From Talpa occidentalis (Eukaryota; Chordata; Mammalia; Eulipotyphla; Talpidae): 64,000 bases of DNA. Below, one piece after another: positions 35,775-46,830 of this stretch. Below the pieces are notes generated by a model. It was not told where the DNA came from. It made no database searches and saw only the letters and a list, made by a program, of their open reading frames with translations. Both the position numbers and the translations under genes were made by a program. The DNA lies in contig NW_023601433.1 of assembly GCF_014898055.3 (NCBI RefSeq), forward strand, positions 71,407,683 through 71,471,682, in the 5' to 3' direction. Every line of letters begins with the position of its first letter. Position 1 is the stretch's first letter.

Positions 35775-36030
35775 ATACTCTTCAAACTGTGTGATCTTGA
35801 GGAAGTTCTTTTTTTTGAGGAAGTTCTTTAAGGAATCCAAACTTCAGTTTCCTCATCTCTAAACTGGTGATAAAATACCACTGATTCACAGGGTTACTAC
35901 AAGGTTCACTTAAAGGAAACCATCTGCTGGGATATCATGCATATCAGTACTTAGTACTTAGCACTGAGCCTGATACACAGAAAATACTCAAATAATATAG
36001 CTACTATTAATTAGTATTGCAACTACTATT
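35775..36030 (+). mobile_element. MIR relic
   Basis: Sense MIR order: 'tgtgtgatcttgaggaagtt', 'cttcagtttcctcatctcta', 'cacagggttactacaaggtt', 'cttagcactgagcctgatac'. It includes a local duplication 'gaggaagttctt' at about 35801-35829. Confidence 0.7.
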
Positions 36031-36458
36031 ATTAGTTGTTACTGAACCTAAGGTTTTAGGGTTTCATATTCTACACCATGTAAACAATAGGATTCTGCCT
36101 TATACCAGATCCTCTCCACGAAAATATTCTTAGCCTGTACACAATGCTTTCATGGAAGTGTTTCAGGGTGGGAAATAAGCATGTGGTACATACCATTCTT
36201 TTTACCATTGTAGAAAAGTTCTTGTGCACTCAGAAGATGAGCTCCCTTACTTCAAGTCTAACACAGAACTGTCCAAAATGCAATAACCCTTATCACAGAA
36301 CTAGAAAAATCTACTCAAACATCAGCAGTCAAATATTTTTTTAAAAATTAACTAATTTTATTTTTTAATTGTGGTAAAAATGCATACCAAGTCTTAATTA
36401 ACAAAATTATATAATTGTTGTTTACATTTCTATTGCAAAGTTTAAAATTCTGAATTGT

Positions 36459-36798
36459 ATGGGCCTCCCCGGTGGCGCAGCGGTTGAGCGCTGGGTTGCG
36501 AAGCTGCCCGCAGCCTCTGCAGCACCGGTTCAATCCCCGGCTGCTCCCCGGCCACCGGAGGAGGGTCCCACATGGCACGCAGACCTCTCCTGCCGCCCGC
36601 TGCTCCCCTCAGCAGTGTACTTCAGTCCTTCTGGCTGCTCTGCTCCCCGCTCTGGCTCTGGTGAATTCTCTCACCCTCCCGCACTTCTGACTGTACCCAG
36701 TGCTTGTATGTATAAATAATAAATAAATAAATCTTAAAAAAAAAAAAAATCAATCACTCTTTTAAAAAAAAAATTTTTTTTAAATTAAAAAATAAAAT
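36459..36798 (+). mobile_element. SINE 13 (GC-rich subtype, long A/T-rich tail)
   Basis: Head 'tgggcctccccggtggcgca', 'cggccaccggaggagggtcc' centre. Target duplication aaaattctgaattgt at 36444-36458 and 36799-36813. The tail of about 80 bp contains A runs plus 'aaaaaaaaattttttttt', probably tail slippage. Confidence 0.95.
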
Positions 36799-37359
36799 AA
36801 AATTCTGAATTGTGAGTGCCCATGTTGGATGAGCATTTGTTCTCAAAAGCAGTGCTTTGAAAATAAAGATATGGATTTATCATAGCATCTCTCAAAAACA
36901 TGCAAAGGCCCTTATAAAGAAAGCCATCTACTCATTTCATAAGTATAATAAACTATCTGGGTACTACAGCTTTGAGTCACACTCTGCTCCCTGAAGATGC
37001 CACTCAGCATATAATATAGAAACCTGAAGAACTCCCTCAAATTTTCACTCCCTTCTAGAAACAAACTGAGATGGCTCCTATTTCAAAGTTTAACAAACAT
37101 AATGCCTATAGAAATAATAATTTAAAATCACACCTGACAACAGTTTTCTAGATACTAATTTTTGCTCTTTGCCTTTGTATCTCCATTCACAAGAATGACT
37201 GTGATTTGTATTAAGATTAAAGATCAAACCAACTGTACAAAATGCTGCTATTAATATAGTGTGCTATTAATATAGAAGCTTTTGCTTTTTTTTTTTTCAA
37301 ACACAATAATAACAATGTCTCACCCAGCAATTTTAGGGATTTTGAAAGGTATGACCCAC

Positions 37360-37465
37360 CTTACTGAGATCTTTGGCAGTTACACTATCATCATCCCGGC
37401 AGGGCAAGCGATGGACAAATGCTAACATCTGATACTTGGCTCTGATGAATTCTGCTTTATTAGGA
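37360..37465 (-). CDS. GIT2: GIT2 coding exon 4 (residues 100-135)
   Basis: 106 nt, with acceptor caaaccag| and donor TAAG|GTGGGT. It encodes HPNKAEFIRAKYQMLAFVHR and continues through the CRDDDSVTAKDLSK stretch. This is the end of the ArfGAP domain (the IRAKY motif is typical) and the link to the ankyrin repeats. Confidence 0.96.
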
Positions 37466-37689
37466 CTGGTTTGAAAACAAAAAAGAAGGCAGTTCACTTA
37501 CAGTTCAGATACAACATTCCCCATTCTTTAGACTGTAAAAATAAGAGGAAGTGACCCATATCCCCTATTCAAGAATAAAACGAATACGGAAATAAGTTTC
37601 AGAAATGTTTAAGACCTAAAGTTTAAAAACATATATTAGTCATTATAATGGCCAGGACTGCAAATGCTTTTTATAGCATCTTTCTTCTC

Positions 37690-37830
37690 CTTGTAATTTT
37701 CTTAATTGACCTGGCAAACTTGTGAGGAAGTAGCACCGCATCCCATCTTACATGTGAGGCATCAAGCAGACTGGAGCCCAGAACCTAGATTTCAGGTCTG
37801 ACTGCCTCTGGTTGGAGTGCATAAACTCAA
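37690..37830 (-). mobile_element. MIR relic
   Basis: Diverged antisense MIR: 'cccatcttacatgtgaggca', 'gatttcaggtctgactgcct'. Confidence 0.4.
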
Positions 37831-38085
37831 AACTGGTTACCTCAACAGCCTCCAGCCCTTAAGTCTCAAACTGGAGAAACCACTAACTTGAGTGCTTGGT
37901 AACCATACAAAAGATGGTCCTGTGCCTGGCCTTGTTCTGCATTTCTAAGAACAAAGAGCTTCATGCACAATTAGGGTGGCTCCCTCCTGTGCTTCCCTTG
38001 TGGAGGCTGCTCAAAAATAGCTGCACTCCTTGCAGTGGGCCCCATGTGTTAAGAATAAATAAGTATCTTAAAAACATCCACTCAC

Positions 38086-38198
38086 TGTACTTTATCCTGT
38101 GGGTTGGCTTTACGTCTTCCACTCATAATAGAGGCAGGGTCCAGCAAAGAATGCTCCCATATAGAATTAGCACCATTATTATACAAGGTTTCAACCAT
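38086..38198 (-). CDS. GIT2: GIT2 coding exon 3 (residues 63-99, ArfGAP)
   Basis: 113 nt, with acceptor gattgtag| and donor TACA|GTGAGT. It starts with MVETLYNNGANSIWEHSLLD, the conserved ArfGAP helical segment, and ends in NPQDKV plus two bases of the next His codon. The frame joins exactly to exon 4 (CA|T). Confidence 0.96.
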
Positions 38199-39486
38199 CT
38201 ACAATCAAGCAGAGTAAGATCATATTTTAATTTCTTTCCACAAATACTTTGTAGGAACTGGTGACTAAAATGGGAAAACAAAGCCCCCTTACAAACAGCA
38301 TTATTGGGATATCAAGCACATCACTGTTTCCTGATTTTAGAATGAGAAAGATCAACCTATATGTGGGAATCAGGATTAACCAGTAGGCTAGCTAAATACC
38401 TACATGATTTGATTATATTTTTCTTACAGATCATGAAGGCAGAGTTTCCAAAGTCTGATCCTTCAAATACTGTTTCAAGATTCTTAACAACCCATGTACC
38501 ATCTAGATTATCCACTTGTTTTTGTATTCACTCATTTAAAAAACGTTAATTAGCAACTATGGTCTGATATGCTAGGTATAGTTTTATGCAACCATTAAAA
38601 TAAATACTTGAGTATTACCTACATCTGGCCTTGAGCACCTCGAGTGGTTCAGGTGCCATACTTAGGGAATTGTTATTTTGGGGTCATCCCTCATATTTTA
38701 AACTACTCACCTTTGGATTTTATTCAAATCCTATAATATAATCTATAATCATTATACTCTGAGAGTAGTAAACACCCACCTTCACATGAGAACAAGCTGT
38801 TAGAAACTTCCAAACAAAAGTTATTAAGAAACCTTATCTTCCAATTTCATTTTAAAGCATGACTCTGGACACAGTCCCATCTGCTATTGCTATTAGTGGA
38901 GATATTTTCACATGAGAAATCCAAGCCCATTTGATCCAGTCCCTTGGTTTGTACAGGCAAGTTTAAGGGACGTCTTTGTGCAGCTGCCACAGGTTTAGTA
39001 AAATATGTACTCAAGACAAATGAAGGCAAAACACATGCTCAATTCTGAGTTCCAACAGAACGTGAAGAATGCAGACTCCAAAATAGAAATACAGGTGACA
39101 TGACACTGGACCACAAAATTAAATGCTAGGCATTTAATCAAGCTATATTAACTTAATTTGGTCTCTTAACTAGTAACAAGAACTTTAAGAAAACATAAAT
39201 CAGATGTTTCTGAAATTTCTGAGGAATGCCAGGCCATGCTTCTATCAAAGCAGAAAAAATGTTGATGATACTAAAAAGTCAACAGGGAAACAGTACCAAT
39301 ACTCAGGTTTTAGGAAAATATTTATGTTAGAAGAGAAAAAAATCTCAGATGATGAATTCAACATTTGTTTACAACACTGATAGTTATGGCATCTCTTCTC
39401 AGCTATGATTAAAACATTTTTGTCAAACAGAAGTAGTAGGACAAATTTTAATTGCTAAGACAATTGTGAGAATTCTTTTCCTTTAC

Positions 39487-39620
39487 CTGAAGCAATGTTG
39501 GAGGCCATGGTGTGTGTTTGAGATGCCTTACTTGAGAGATATGGCGTCCTAGACTCCGATGGACACTGCAGCACTCATCACATATAAAAGTTCCCCTATT
39601 TACTGATGCCCAGGAAGGAT
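39487..39620 (-). CDS. GIT2: GIT2 coding exon 2 (residues 18-62, ArfGAP core)
   Basis: 134 nt, flanked by ctttctag| and CAG|GTAAAG. It completes the zinc finger with the motif FICDECCSVHRSLGRH: Cys31 and Cys34 are the third and fourth zinc ligands, and Arg39 is the arginine finger required for GAP catalysis in this family. Ile30 stands where I recall Leu in human, a conservative change. Confidence 0.96.
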
Positions 39621-40654
39621 CTAGAAAGAATGAAATGTCAGTTGGTTGGTTTTACTGCTAGATGGCAAAATATGACTGAGATATGGTTTTTTAGGATAAC
39701 AAGACATTTTTGTTGCTTTTTATACGCTAGCCAACATATCAAACTGATGAGCATGTCTGATGATATCACCTATCTTGGCTGACTGGGTGTAATGTTGAGA
39801 CTAAAACACCCATGAAATGAAACCATAAATAAGCAATTCTCTCCTTACTGGTTCAGAGCCACAGACTATAGGCCTACTGGGGTTCTACCATCATAGATTC
39901 ATGCCTTTCATTCAACATTAAAGAAGCAAACTGAGAGGGCACAAGTGAAATATTTCAAATCCATCTTCATAAATGCCAAGGTAATATTTAATTGTGACGG
40001 CAAATAATCCACACAGCATCATCTGGAATAAATGGTGAAAAACTGCTGCAAATCTACATGCCTGGATGCTTAGCAAAAAGCTGCAAGTGGCACAACTACA
40101 AAAATGCTCAGACTCTATAGTTATGAGGACAGACTGGGAAAGCTGGTCTGCAAATGTCCTATGATATCCATTAGTTAGTTGTCTAAAACAAACCAATGAG
40201 TCCAACCTTGCAACTGATCTGAAAGAACAGAAGCTATAATAACCGTGGCTTCACAGAGGCAAAGATATAAAAACAAGTGATGTTTTTGGTGTGTGTACAG
40301 TATTTTTTTTTCTGTGACTCTGTCCTACAGAGTTTCACCAGACATTCTTTAAAACAAGCAGTAATTCATTCGTGGTCAGCAGTAAGAGTAATTCACACTG
40401 GGTAAGCAAGCTGAACACTGAGAAGACCTAAGTAAAGACTTTCCATATTTCTTTAGACTCACTATGAGGAGACAATAGGTGCCACTCAAGTTGCTTGGAT
40501 AGAGGTTATATTTCAAAATTCTTCAATGTCCACAAAAATCTCCAAAATGCATGCACACCATCTTTACCATTTTTAACAGTTTATTCAAATCCTTTCCAAC
40601 CATATAATGAAAAGTTATGGAATTTCAATCAAAGACAAATCCCGGGAATCAGAG

Positions 40655-40775
40655 AGAGTGCGGTGGTTAAGAGGGTTGGCTCTGGAGACAAGCAGTCCAG
40701 GGCTTGCACCCCAGCTCTGCCACTTCTTGCACTCGATCTTAGACAAGTTATATATTTGAGCTGCCTCACCATAGC
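40655..40775 (+). mobile_element. MIR relic
   Basis: Contains 'gtgcggtggttaagagggtt', 'ggctctggagacaagcagtc' and 'ccccagctctgccacttctt', the sense MIR 5' half. Confidence 0.7.
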
Positions 40776-41142
40776 TCACATGGGAACGAAAACACATCCC
40801 AGGGTAGTGAGGACAAAGAGTACGGTTCCTCCATATAATGTGGGCTGTTATAACTTCTCTAAATTATTTTCTAAGTACCATTCAGTTATTTTCAAGAGTC
40901 CACTGAAATTCATGACCACTGGAAAAGGTTTTCATTGTTAATACTAAAAATACTGAATAGTAAAAAATCTCTGCAGAGTCTTTGGGTAGTTGAACTAAGA
41001 GTAGGACAAATTTATACTAAGTAAGATTCTTTTATTAAGTATTTACTGATGTGATCATGGCTACATGTCTGCCAGGAAATAAAACAGAAACAAAATCATT
41101 CAATGAAGTACTACTATAGCATTCTAAAAAGCAAAGACTGGG

Positions 41143-41402
41143 GCCTCCCTGGTGTTGAAAGGGGTTACGACACAGCACTATGAAGCTACCAAGGTCACTG
41201 CAGCATGAGTTCGATCCCCAGCCAGGGAGCTGACCCATGTGGTGCAGCAGACCTTTCCTGTCTTGCCCACTGCTCCTTCAGTAAGTCTGCCTGTTCTATT
41301 CTCCTTTCTGTCTCTGGTGAATCCTCTCACCCCAGGCATCTTTGGCCGGCACCCCAGTTCTTGAATGCATAAATAAATCTTTAAAAAATAAATAAATAAA
41401 AA
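41143..41402 (+). mobile_element. SINE 14
   Basis: Head 'ggcctccctggtgttgaaag', box B 'gagttcgatcccc'. Target duplication taaaaagcaaa(g/a)actgg at about 41125-41141 and 41403-41419. Confidence 0.93.
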
Positions 41403-42929
41403 TAAAAAGCAAAAACTGGAAACATCAAGATGAGGATCCCTACAGATAACCTAAACATTTTTTGTTTTTGCAGTATTGAACCACTATTAGTAACAACAAC
41501 AAAAAAGACTGTTTTGAAGCACAGCGTGAGAGGTGTTCCTGGAGGAAATTAAACAGGAACAAGACAGCAAAGATCTAACACATGAAGCAAGGTTCTCTAT
41601 TAATGACTTTAACATCACGGATAAGAATCCTGTGGAGCATATCAGAAGGTAACATAATAAAATGAAAATCAAGTTCATCTGAATGAAGCTGGATGAAACT
41701 CTTGCAGTTTATCTAAATGGTTTACACCAGAGCTTCTTAATCTGAGTTCTAGGAACACCATAAATTGTTTTCAGAAATGTCTGTGACTCCAAGTCTTAAC
41801 ATAAATTCTGCGTGAATGAATATATGTACTTTTGCTGGGGGAAAAGCCTGACCATTCATCAAAATCTCAAAGGGATCCTTAACCCTAAAGGTAACTCCTT
41901 CACTAGGGCTTTGCAGAAAAGGCAATACAAATTCCTAGCTGCTTAAGTTCAAAGAACATTTCAAGGTGGCCTAATTATATTCAAAACAGGAAGGAAATGA
42001 CTCAATCTACAGATTAGGCTTTCAAGACAATAACTAAAATGATACACTGCGGCAAAATATATTCTAAAACACACCCAAATACTGCAGTTTTCCTTTGCCC
42101 CACATCACCCATTAAGGAGTAAAGAATATGCATTCCAAGATTCCAAGAGGACGTTTGAATCTAAACTCATATGAATCAAAAACATCACAGGAAAGTTCAA
42201 CTGAAAACAGGCACAAAAATAAGGAAGTGGAACAAGTAACATTTTTAGAGAATATGTATGTTAGTCTGTATAAGACATCATTTATCCTGGTTTATAAAAA
42301 ATATCTCTCAAAATACTCCTCCACCCCTCTTTCTATCTTCAAAAGAAACTGGTAACCCCTCTTGCATTATACAGGCCATGAAATAACCACATAAGGTTTG
42401 ATTTATCACAGCACTACTTAAAATCAGCCTCCACTTCCAAATGACAAGATGAAGTTCAGAACAATTGCAAAAACAATGGTGTTCAATGATTTCATTAAGA
42501 ATGTTTATTGGATGCTATGGTGCCAAGGAAGCCATCTTATCTTTGAATTTTAATTACTTTGAATTACTTCAAATTCAAAGCACATAAATCCAAGCCCTGG
42601 AAACAGCATAGAGACCTGTCAATTCAGTTCCAACTGCTAGGGCAGATCCTAATGCTAAATCTGAAAATCATTCAGATTTTGCCTAAATAGAAATGGTTTG
42701 GCCTTTCAGTGACCCCATGTGCCTATACTGCCTGGATGCCCAAATGTGTTTATCTGCCAGTGATTTTTGTTAGCGTGTTTTGTAAACTGTAATTACCGCA
42801 TGATTTAGAAATTCAACTCTAGCTTTCAGCGACTGCTCAACTAAGAAAAACTTCGATTCAACGATTCTAAAACTGAATCTTCCTAAACCTTGAGTGTGAT
42901 ATTCCCCCATTAGCCCCACTGGAAAAAAA

Positions 42930-43020
42930 AATGAGGAAATTGAGGCCAAACCAAGTGAAGTCACTAATCCAAGGTCACTCAAAGGCAAAATCTAGTTTGA
43001 ATCCAGGCCGTTTTGATCCC
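42930..43020 (-). mobile_element. MIR relic
   Basis: Contains 'atgaggaaattgaggccaaa' and 'atccaaggtcactcaaaggc', the antisense MIR core. Confidence 0.55.
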
Positions 43021-43169
43021 AAAACTTGAGACATGCATTGCCTCTTCAGTGCTGGTTGTGTCTGCAAGAGCCCGTCTTGAAAACGTCTGGAGAGTCTTCC
43101 CGGTGGCTTGAGAGCCGAGATTTCAGGAGCCAGGAAATTATCTTACTGGGGTTCTCGACCGAGTCTCAG

Positions 43170-43870
43170 TTGAGGGAAGAGGCAAGAGTCGCTCACCCCG
43201 GAGAGGCCCGCTTACGGGGCAAGAGTCTGAGGTGAATGTAAAGGAGGGGCTGATGACACCTGCAGCTTCGGCGGGCTGCAGCCAAGAGGACGCTGCCGTT
43301 TTCCTTCAGTCATTGGCCTTCCAGTGCACTGCCCCAAATTCTCCCTCTTGGGGGGACGGCTACCGAGCCCACAGCCTCCCAGCCCGGCCCCTGGCACAGG
43401 GGACGAGAGGGAAGGGAGGGACTGGACCGAGGGGAGGGCGGCGGCCCCCTGCCCGCCTGGCTCTGACAGGCCCAGGACGAGTTCCGCCCCAAGGCCGCCC
43501 AGGCATCCCCTCGCTGGGACCCTGGGCAGGGGGTACCGGGTTCGACCGCCGGGACCCGCCCGACCCGAGGGAGCGGCCCGGGGCAAGAGTGCGGACAGAA
43601 GAGCCGAGGGAAGCGGGCCCAGCCGGTACCACTCACCTGGCCCGCTGCAGTCAGCGCACACTTCGCTGCTCCGGAGCCGCTTCGACATGGCTCCCGCCTC
43701 CCACCTGCCGAGAACCAGGGACCCCCCCGAGAACGGGAAGACGGCCGCGGGTACGGCGCTTCCGCTCTAACGGGTCCCCGCTGTGGCGCTGGCGCTGGCG
43801 GCGCAGCGCTTTCCGCACCGCTTCGTAGCACGCATGCGCGAGGAGGCATCCTTCAGTGACTGACTGGTCA
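43170..43870 (-). promoter_or_regulatory. GIT2: GIT2 CpG-island promoter
   Basis: A CpG-dense block covers exon 1 and extends into intron 1. No TATA box was seen. Upstream of the ATG are a palindromic NRF1-like 'cgcatgcgcg' (43831-43840) and an ETS-like 'gcggaag' on the minus strand near 43757-43769. The transcription start is probably between about 43740 and 43840. The large overlapping open frames here reflect GC content. Confidence 0.75.
43637..43688 (-). CDS. GIT2: GIT2 coding exon 1 (residues 1-17)
   Basis: Begins at the ATG (43688-43686) in a good initiation context (gggagccATGT, G at -3). It encodes MSKRLRSSEVCADCSGP plus one base. Cys11 and Cys14 are the first two ligands of the ArfGAP zinc finger; the other two are in exon 2, so the finger is split by the 4.0-kb first intron. 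The donor is CCAG|GTGAGT. The exon lies in the CpG island. Confidence 0.97.
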
Positions 43871-43907
43871 TGTGACCGGAAAGGGCACTCTGCCTTATCG
43901 CCATCTT
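43867..43907. promoter_or_regulatory. Composite E-box / ETS / YY1 element upstream of GIT2
   Basis: Three motifs lie in 41 bp: gtcatgtgac (43867-43876, E-box palindrome for USF/TFE-type factors), accggaaag (43875-43883, ETS) and gccatctt (43900-43907), the reverse of the YY1 motif AAGATGGC. This array is typical of broad, TATA-less housekeeping promoters. The motifs are read directly; occupancy is inferred. Confidence 0.5.
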
Positions 43908-44089
43908 AAGTGAGGGCAGATTTGTGCCCTAGCGTCCCCTGTCCTGCTTCTAAATACTGAATTAGGGTCTCAGTCTCTCTGTGTGTCTCTCTGTCTGTCT
44001 CGATTCGCTTCGTCTCAACATGCTAGAAAATCTAGTCATCAGTAGCCAATAGAATAACTGACTAAAGTCATCATTTATTCATTGTTTTT

Positions 44090-44240
44090 CGCAACAAGTC
44101 TTTATTAAGCACCTACTACATTTCACACATGTTCCAGAGACTGGGGAAAACAGTGGAGAGCAAAGAGGACAAAATTTTCTGTCTGTGTGGAGCTTACATT
44201 CTACTGCAGTAGAGCTACAATAAAATAAGTCAAATAAGAG
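44090..44240 (-). mobile_element. L2 LINE 3'-end remnant
   Basis: Contains 'tttattaagcacctactaca', 'gttccagagactggggaaaa' and 'tgtggagcttacattctact', the antisense L2 end. Confidence 0.65.
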
Positions 44241-45396
44241 TAGGTTAGATGTTTCTTTAGGTTATACGTCTCATTTGCACATAGAAGATAATATCTAGCC
44301 CACAAATCGCGTGTCCATGGTCTGCTACCTAAAGATAATTTTTCAGTGTTAGAAGATTGTAAAGAAGAGGAAGAGGAAGAAGATTTCAGGAAACTCATCT
44401 GACAATTTACAGAAAAGTGGTGTTGTTAGGTAACAGTGTCACTGCCCCACAGTAAGCCTTCAATAATAGTAGCCCCTATTATTATGGGTATTAATATTAA
44501 AGTTCTAATCACAACTTTTTTGGCAAATAAAAATAGATAATTTATAGGATGATGTGAAATGAACACTAGATGAGGTTAAGCAGTGTGGAGAGATGTGATC
44601 CTAATCCTAATGAATATCCTAATAATCTACTTGTTATTTGTAAACATAACTATGATCTCAATTCTCTCAGGTACTGTCTTGGCTTTAGATACTCCAGTAA
44701 ACGAAACAGACATAATATTGTGGAGTTTTCCTACTAAAGAGATTGAAGAGATGATCAATTACCACAGGATGATGAAATTGCAGGAGACTTCTGGAAAAAT
44801 GAGAAGTCCTGGAAGAGGTCTCAGAAGCACTGGTCTTTGGTTCATCTCTCCATTTTAACAAGTGTGGTGTGGGAATAACCACATAATTCCCACACATTCC
44901 ACAGTCAGAGCCTCTGGGTGCCATCCTAATGCTCCTGTATCTTGTTTTCATTTTCAGACTCACACAAATCTTCTGGACTCAACATGTGTGGAGAATGGAT
45001 TAGGCCAGGATTCTTGAACAGCTGTTGTTGCAGGCATCTGAGAAACTGGATGTGTGCAGACAGGGAAGGCAGAAGGTATGTATTCAGGATGCATTAAATA
45101 ACTTCGCCCAGCTATGTGCTGTAGTTGTAGACAGCTGTGCGAAAAGCTCAGACTTGTGAGTAGCTATAATTTGACTGGCTCGTCCTTGAATGGTGACATA
45201 TAGAGTCTTAGGTTGGAGCCCAAACAATGAACTTGATATTTGTGTATCATCTAGTTTGGGTATCATCTAGTAGTCCTTGCAGCTGTGACACAAACTTTAA
45301 ATGGCTAGCTTCACAAATAAATGACACAGATATGTGGAATAAATTATCACCTTTGGTAGCTTTGACTTATAATCAGATTTGGAATTCAGATAGAAA

Positions 45397-45585
45397 AGTG
45401 GTTCTCAAGAGTCGTTTCTCCCCCAGGGAACATCTGGCAATGTCTAGAGACATTCGCAGGGGAGGGGGGTAGGGAAGGGAGTGCTACTACATCCAGTGGG
45501 TCGACAGGCCAGGAATATCCTACAAAGAACAAACCCCATGCAAAGAATCATATGGTTCAAAATGTACCCAAGTTGAGAAACCCTG
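45397..45585 (+). mobile_element. hAT-type MITE (copy 1), upstream of ANKRD13A
   Basis: Ends 'agtggttctcaaga' and 'agttgagaaaccctg' form the typical inverted termini; inside is 'aacatctggcaatgtctaga'. Same family and orientation as the copy at 47214-47433. The family name (MER3-like) is from memory. Confidence 0.7.
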
Positions 45586-45929
45586 AAATACAACAATTCC
45601 TTTATTGTGCAAAAACTTAAAAGCCGCTTCTCCATGGTCCATAGATTCCCCCCTTTAAAATTGCATGGTGCTGCCCACTTCCAAAATGACTCTCAACCAA
45701 TGGCGCTAGCACTTGCCCAGGTCCAAAAAGGCTGCAAAGGAGTCAGAGGCGGGAATGGTTTGGTCCAGTCCCCTGTAGTCACCCCTGACAACAGAGCGGA
45801 TGGAAGAGGCCCAGTTGTGGACCCAACCATATGAGATTGCTGGAGGCGGAGGAAAGCTCCCAACTAAGGAGAGACCCAGCTATCCAGGCCAAGATCCTGG
45901 GCTAAGAGAGAGAATTTTCAGCTCCGTTT

Positions 45930-46500
45930 GGAGGGTTACTTTGTGCTTTCGTTGCGGAGTTGAAGGTGGGTGGGATCGGGCGGACCCGGGGCCGGGTACC
46001 TGGCTGCCTCTCCCCCCAGCTGCGGGGTACGGTGGCTCGCGCCTCGTACTTCCCTGTTTGGGGCAGTTCGGCCCCCAGAAGTCGGTTCAGGAGCTGTCAG
46101 CTTGGGCGGGAGCGCGGCGGGGCGTGGGGTGGGCGCGGCCGACCCCTGTCCCCGACGGGGCCCACGATCTGCGACCTCCCCCGACCCCCCCCCACCCCCA
46201 GCGGGCCCGCTAGGCCGCCCAGCCGCATTCTGCGCCCCTGGTTCACTCGCCTAGTTTCCTCTGGGCGCCAGGCAGGAGGGCGGGCGGCCGAGACCCCGCC
46301 GGCGCTGAGGCTTGGCAGGCGGACAGTGCGGGCCCGGCCGCGGCCTCCGCGCCATGTCCTCGGCCAGCGACGCCAGCAGTCACTTCCCCTTGCACCTCCT
46401 GGTCTGGAACAACGACTACCGGCAGCTGGAGAAGGAGCTGCGGGGCCAGGTGAGGGGCGGGGCGGGGTTCGCCCCCGGCAGTGGGGGAGACAGAAATGGG
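45930..46500 (+). promoter_or_regulatory. ANKRD13A: ANKRD13A CpG-island promoter
   Basis: GC- and CpG-rich, TATA-less, with many GC boxes including 'ggggcggggcggggtt' (46456-46469) just inside intron 1. The minus strand at 46178-46199 has runs of five, nine and five G in 22 bp, a strong G-quadruplex candidate. The start site is probably within 46000-46340. Confidence 0.75.
46354..46449 (+). CDS. ANKRD13A: ANKRD13A coding exon 1 (residues 1-32)
   Basis: ATG in the context gcgccATGT (G at -3), 96 nt, donor GCCAG|GTGAGG. It encodes [20 protein letters not shown] then [12 protein letters not shown]. The N-terminal residues differ from human at a few positions (for example ASDASSHF), while the [17 protein letters not shown] core is conserved. 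Confidence 0.96.
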
Positions 46501-46599
46501 GGTCGTTTCGTTTCATTTAATCTGTCTCCAGCTGTCTGGCCTCAGCAAGGGAGACCCCTTCCATTCTGCAGTCGTGGACTGGATGATGATGATGATGAT

Positions 46600-46830
46600 G
46601 ATGCTAATGCACACACTGTGTGCCAGACCCTGTGTGCCAGGACACTTATATACATTCTATCTTTTAGCCTTTCCAGCACCCCTAGGGAGTAGGGACATTT
46701 GACAGCAGGAAAGTGAGGCTTTCAGAGGTTATTATGTTCCTTGCGCAAGGTCGCCCACCTCATAAATACCAAGTCAGGATTTTTCGCTAACCGGCTGCTC
46801 CATCCAGGGTGCATCCTAATCAGGCTTAAC
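46600..46830 (-). mobile_element. MIR relic
   Basis: Contains 'ctgtgtgccagaccctgtgt', 'cattctatcttttagccttt', 'agcaggaaagtgaggctttc' and 'cttgcgcaaggtcgcccacc', a long antisense MIR. Confidence 0.7.

Larger units (their letters stand above)
37466..39486. other. GIT2 introns 3 and 2 (exon 3 excepted)
   Basis: AT-rich sequence with the MIR trace noted at 37690-37830 and nothing else I can identify. Confidence 0.6.
39621..43636. other. GIT2 intron 1
   Basis: 4.0 kb. It contains a MIR at about 40655, SINE 14, a possible old hAT relic at about 41720-41930 (ends not definable), a MIR end near 42930 and the downstream flank of the CpG island. No exon on either strand. Confidence 0.65.
1..43840 (-). 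other. GIT2: GIT2 gene, 5' three-quarters (18 coding exons)
   Basis: GIT2 is a multidomain ARF-GAP scaffold. It stimulates GTP hydrolysis on ARF GTPases and forms oligomers with PIX exchange factors that recruit PAK and paxillin, acting at endosomes, focal adhesions and the leading edge. The exons read here encode, in order, the ArfGAP zinc-finger domain (residues about 1-124), three ankyrin repeats (about 132-228), two Spa2-homology segments (about 272-360), a coiled coil (about 415-480), a Ser-rich linker and the start of the C-terminal region. The C-terminal paxillin-binding (FAT-like) helical bundle is not in the window. I scanned 1-1971 for the next exon and did not find it. Frame is preserved across all 17 joins. 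The 5' limit is an estimate from the CpG-rich promoter. The identification rests on near-identity to the human protein as remembered. Confidence 0.97.
43908..45930. other. Intergenic region between the GIT2 and ANKRD13A promoters
   Basis: About 2 kb of non-island DNA. It holds an antisense L2 end (about 44090-44240) and a hAT-type MITE (45397-45585). No exon or RNA gene recognised; short open frames near 44583 and 45227 show no family features. Confidence 0.65.

Noticed and set aside
43212..43849. Long overlapping open frames (up to 198 codons) on both strands at the GIT2 promoter
   Set aside because: GC-rich, Pro/Arg/Gly-dominated translations in several frames at once are a normal by-product of a CpG island. 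None has a recognisable domain, and one is just exon 1 read through its donor.
44583..44858. 91-codon frame with a hydrophobic N-terminus between the two genes
   Set aside because: The hydrophobic stretch comes from AT-rich sequence; no Kozak context, no family and no splice or poly(A) context.
45800..46520. Open frames of 94-186 codons in the ANKRD13A CpG island
   Set aside because: Same low-complexity GC effect. They overlap the true exon 1 in other frames and lack any family motif.
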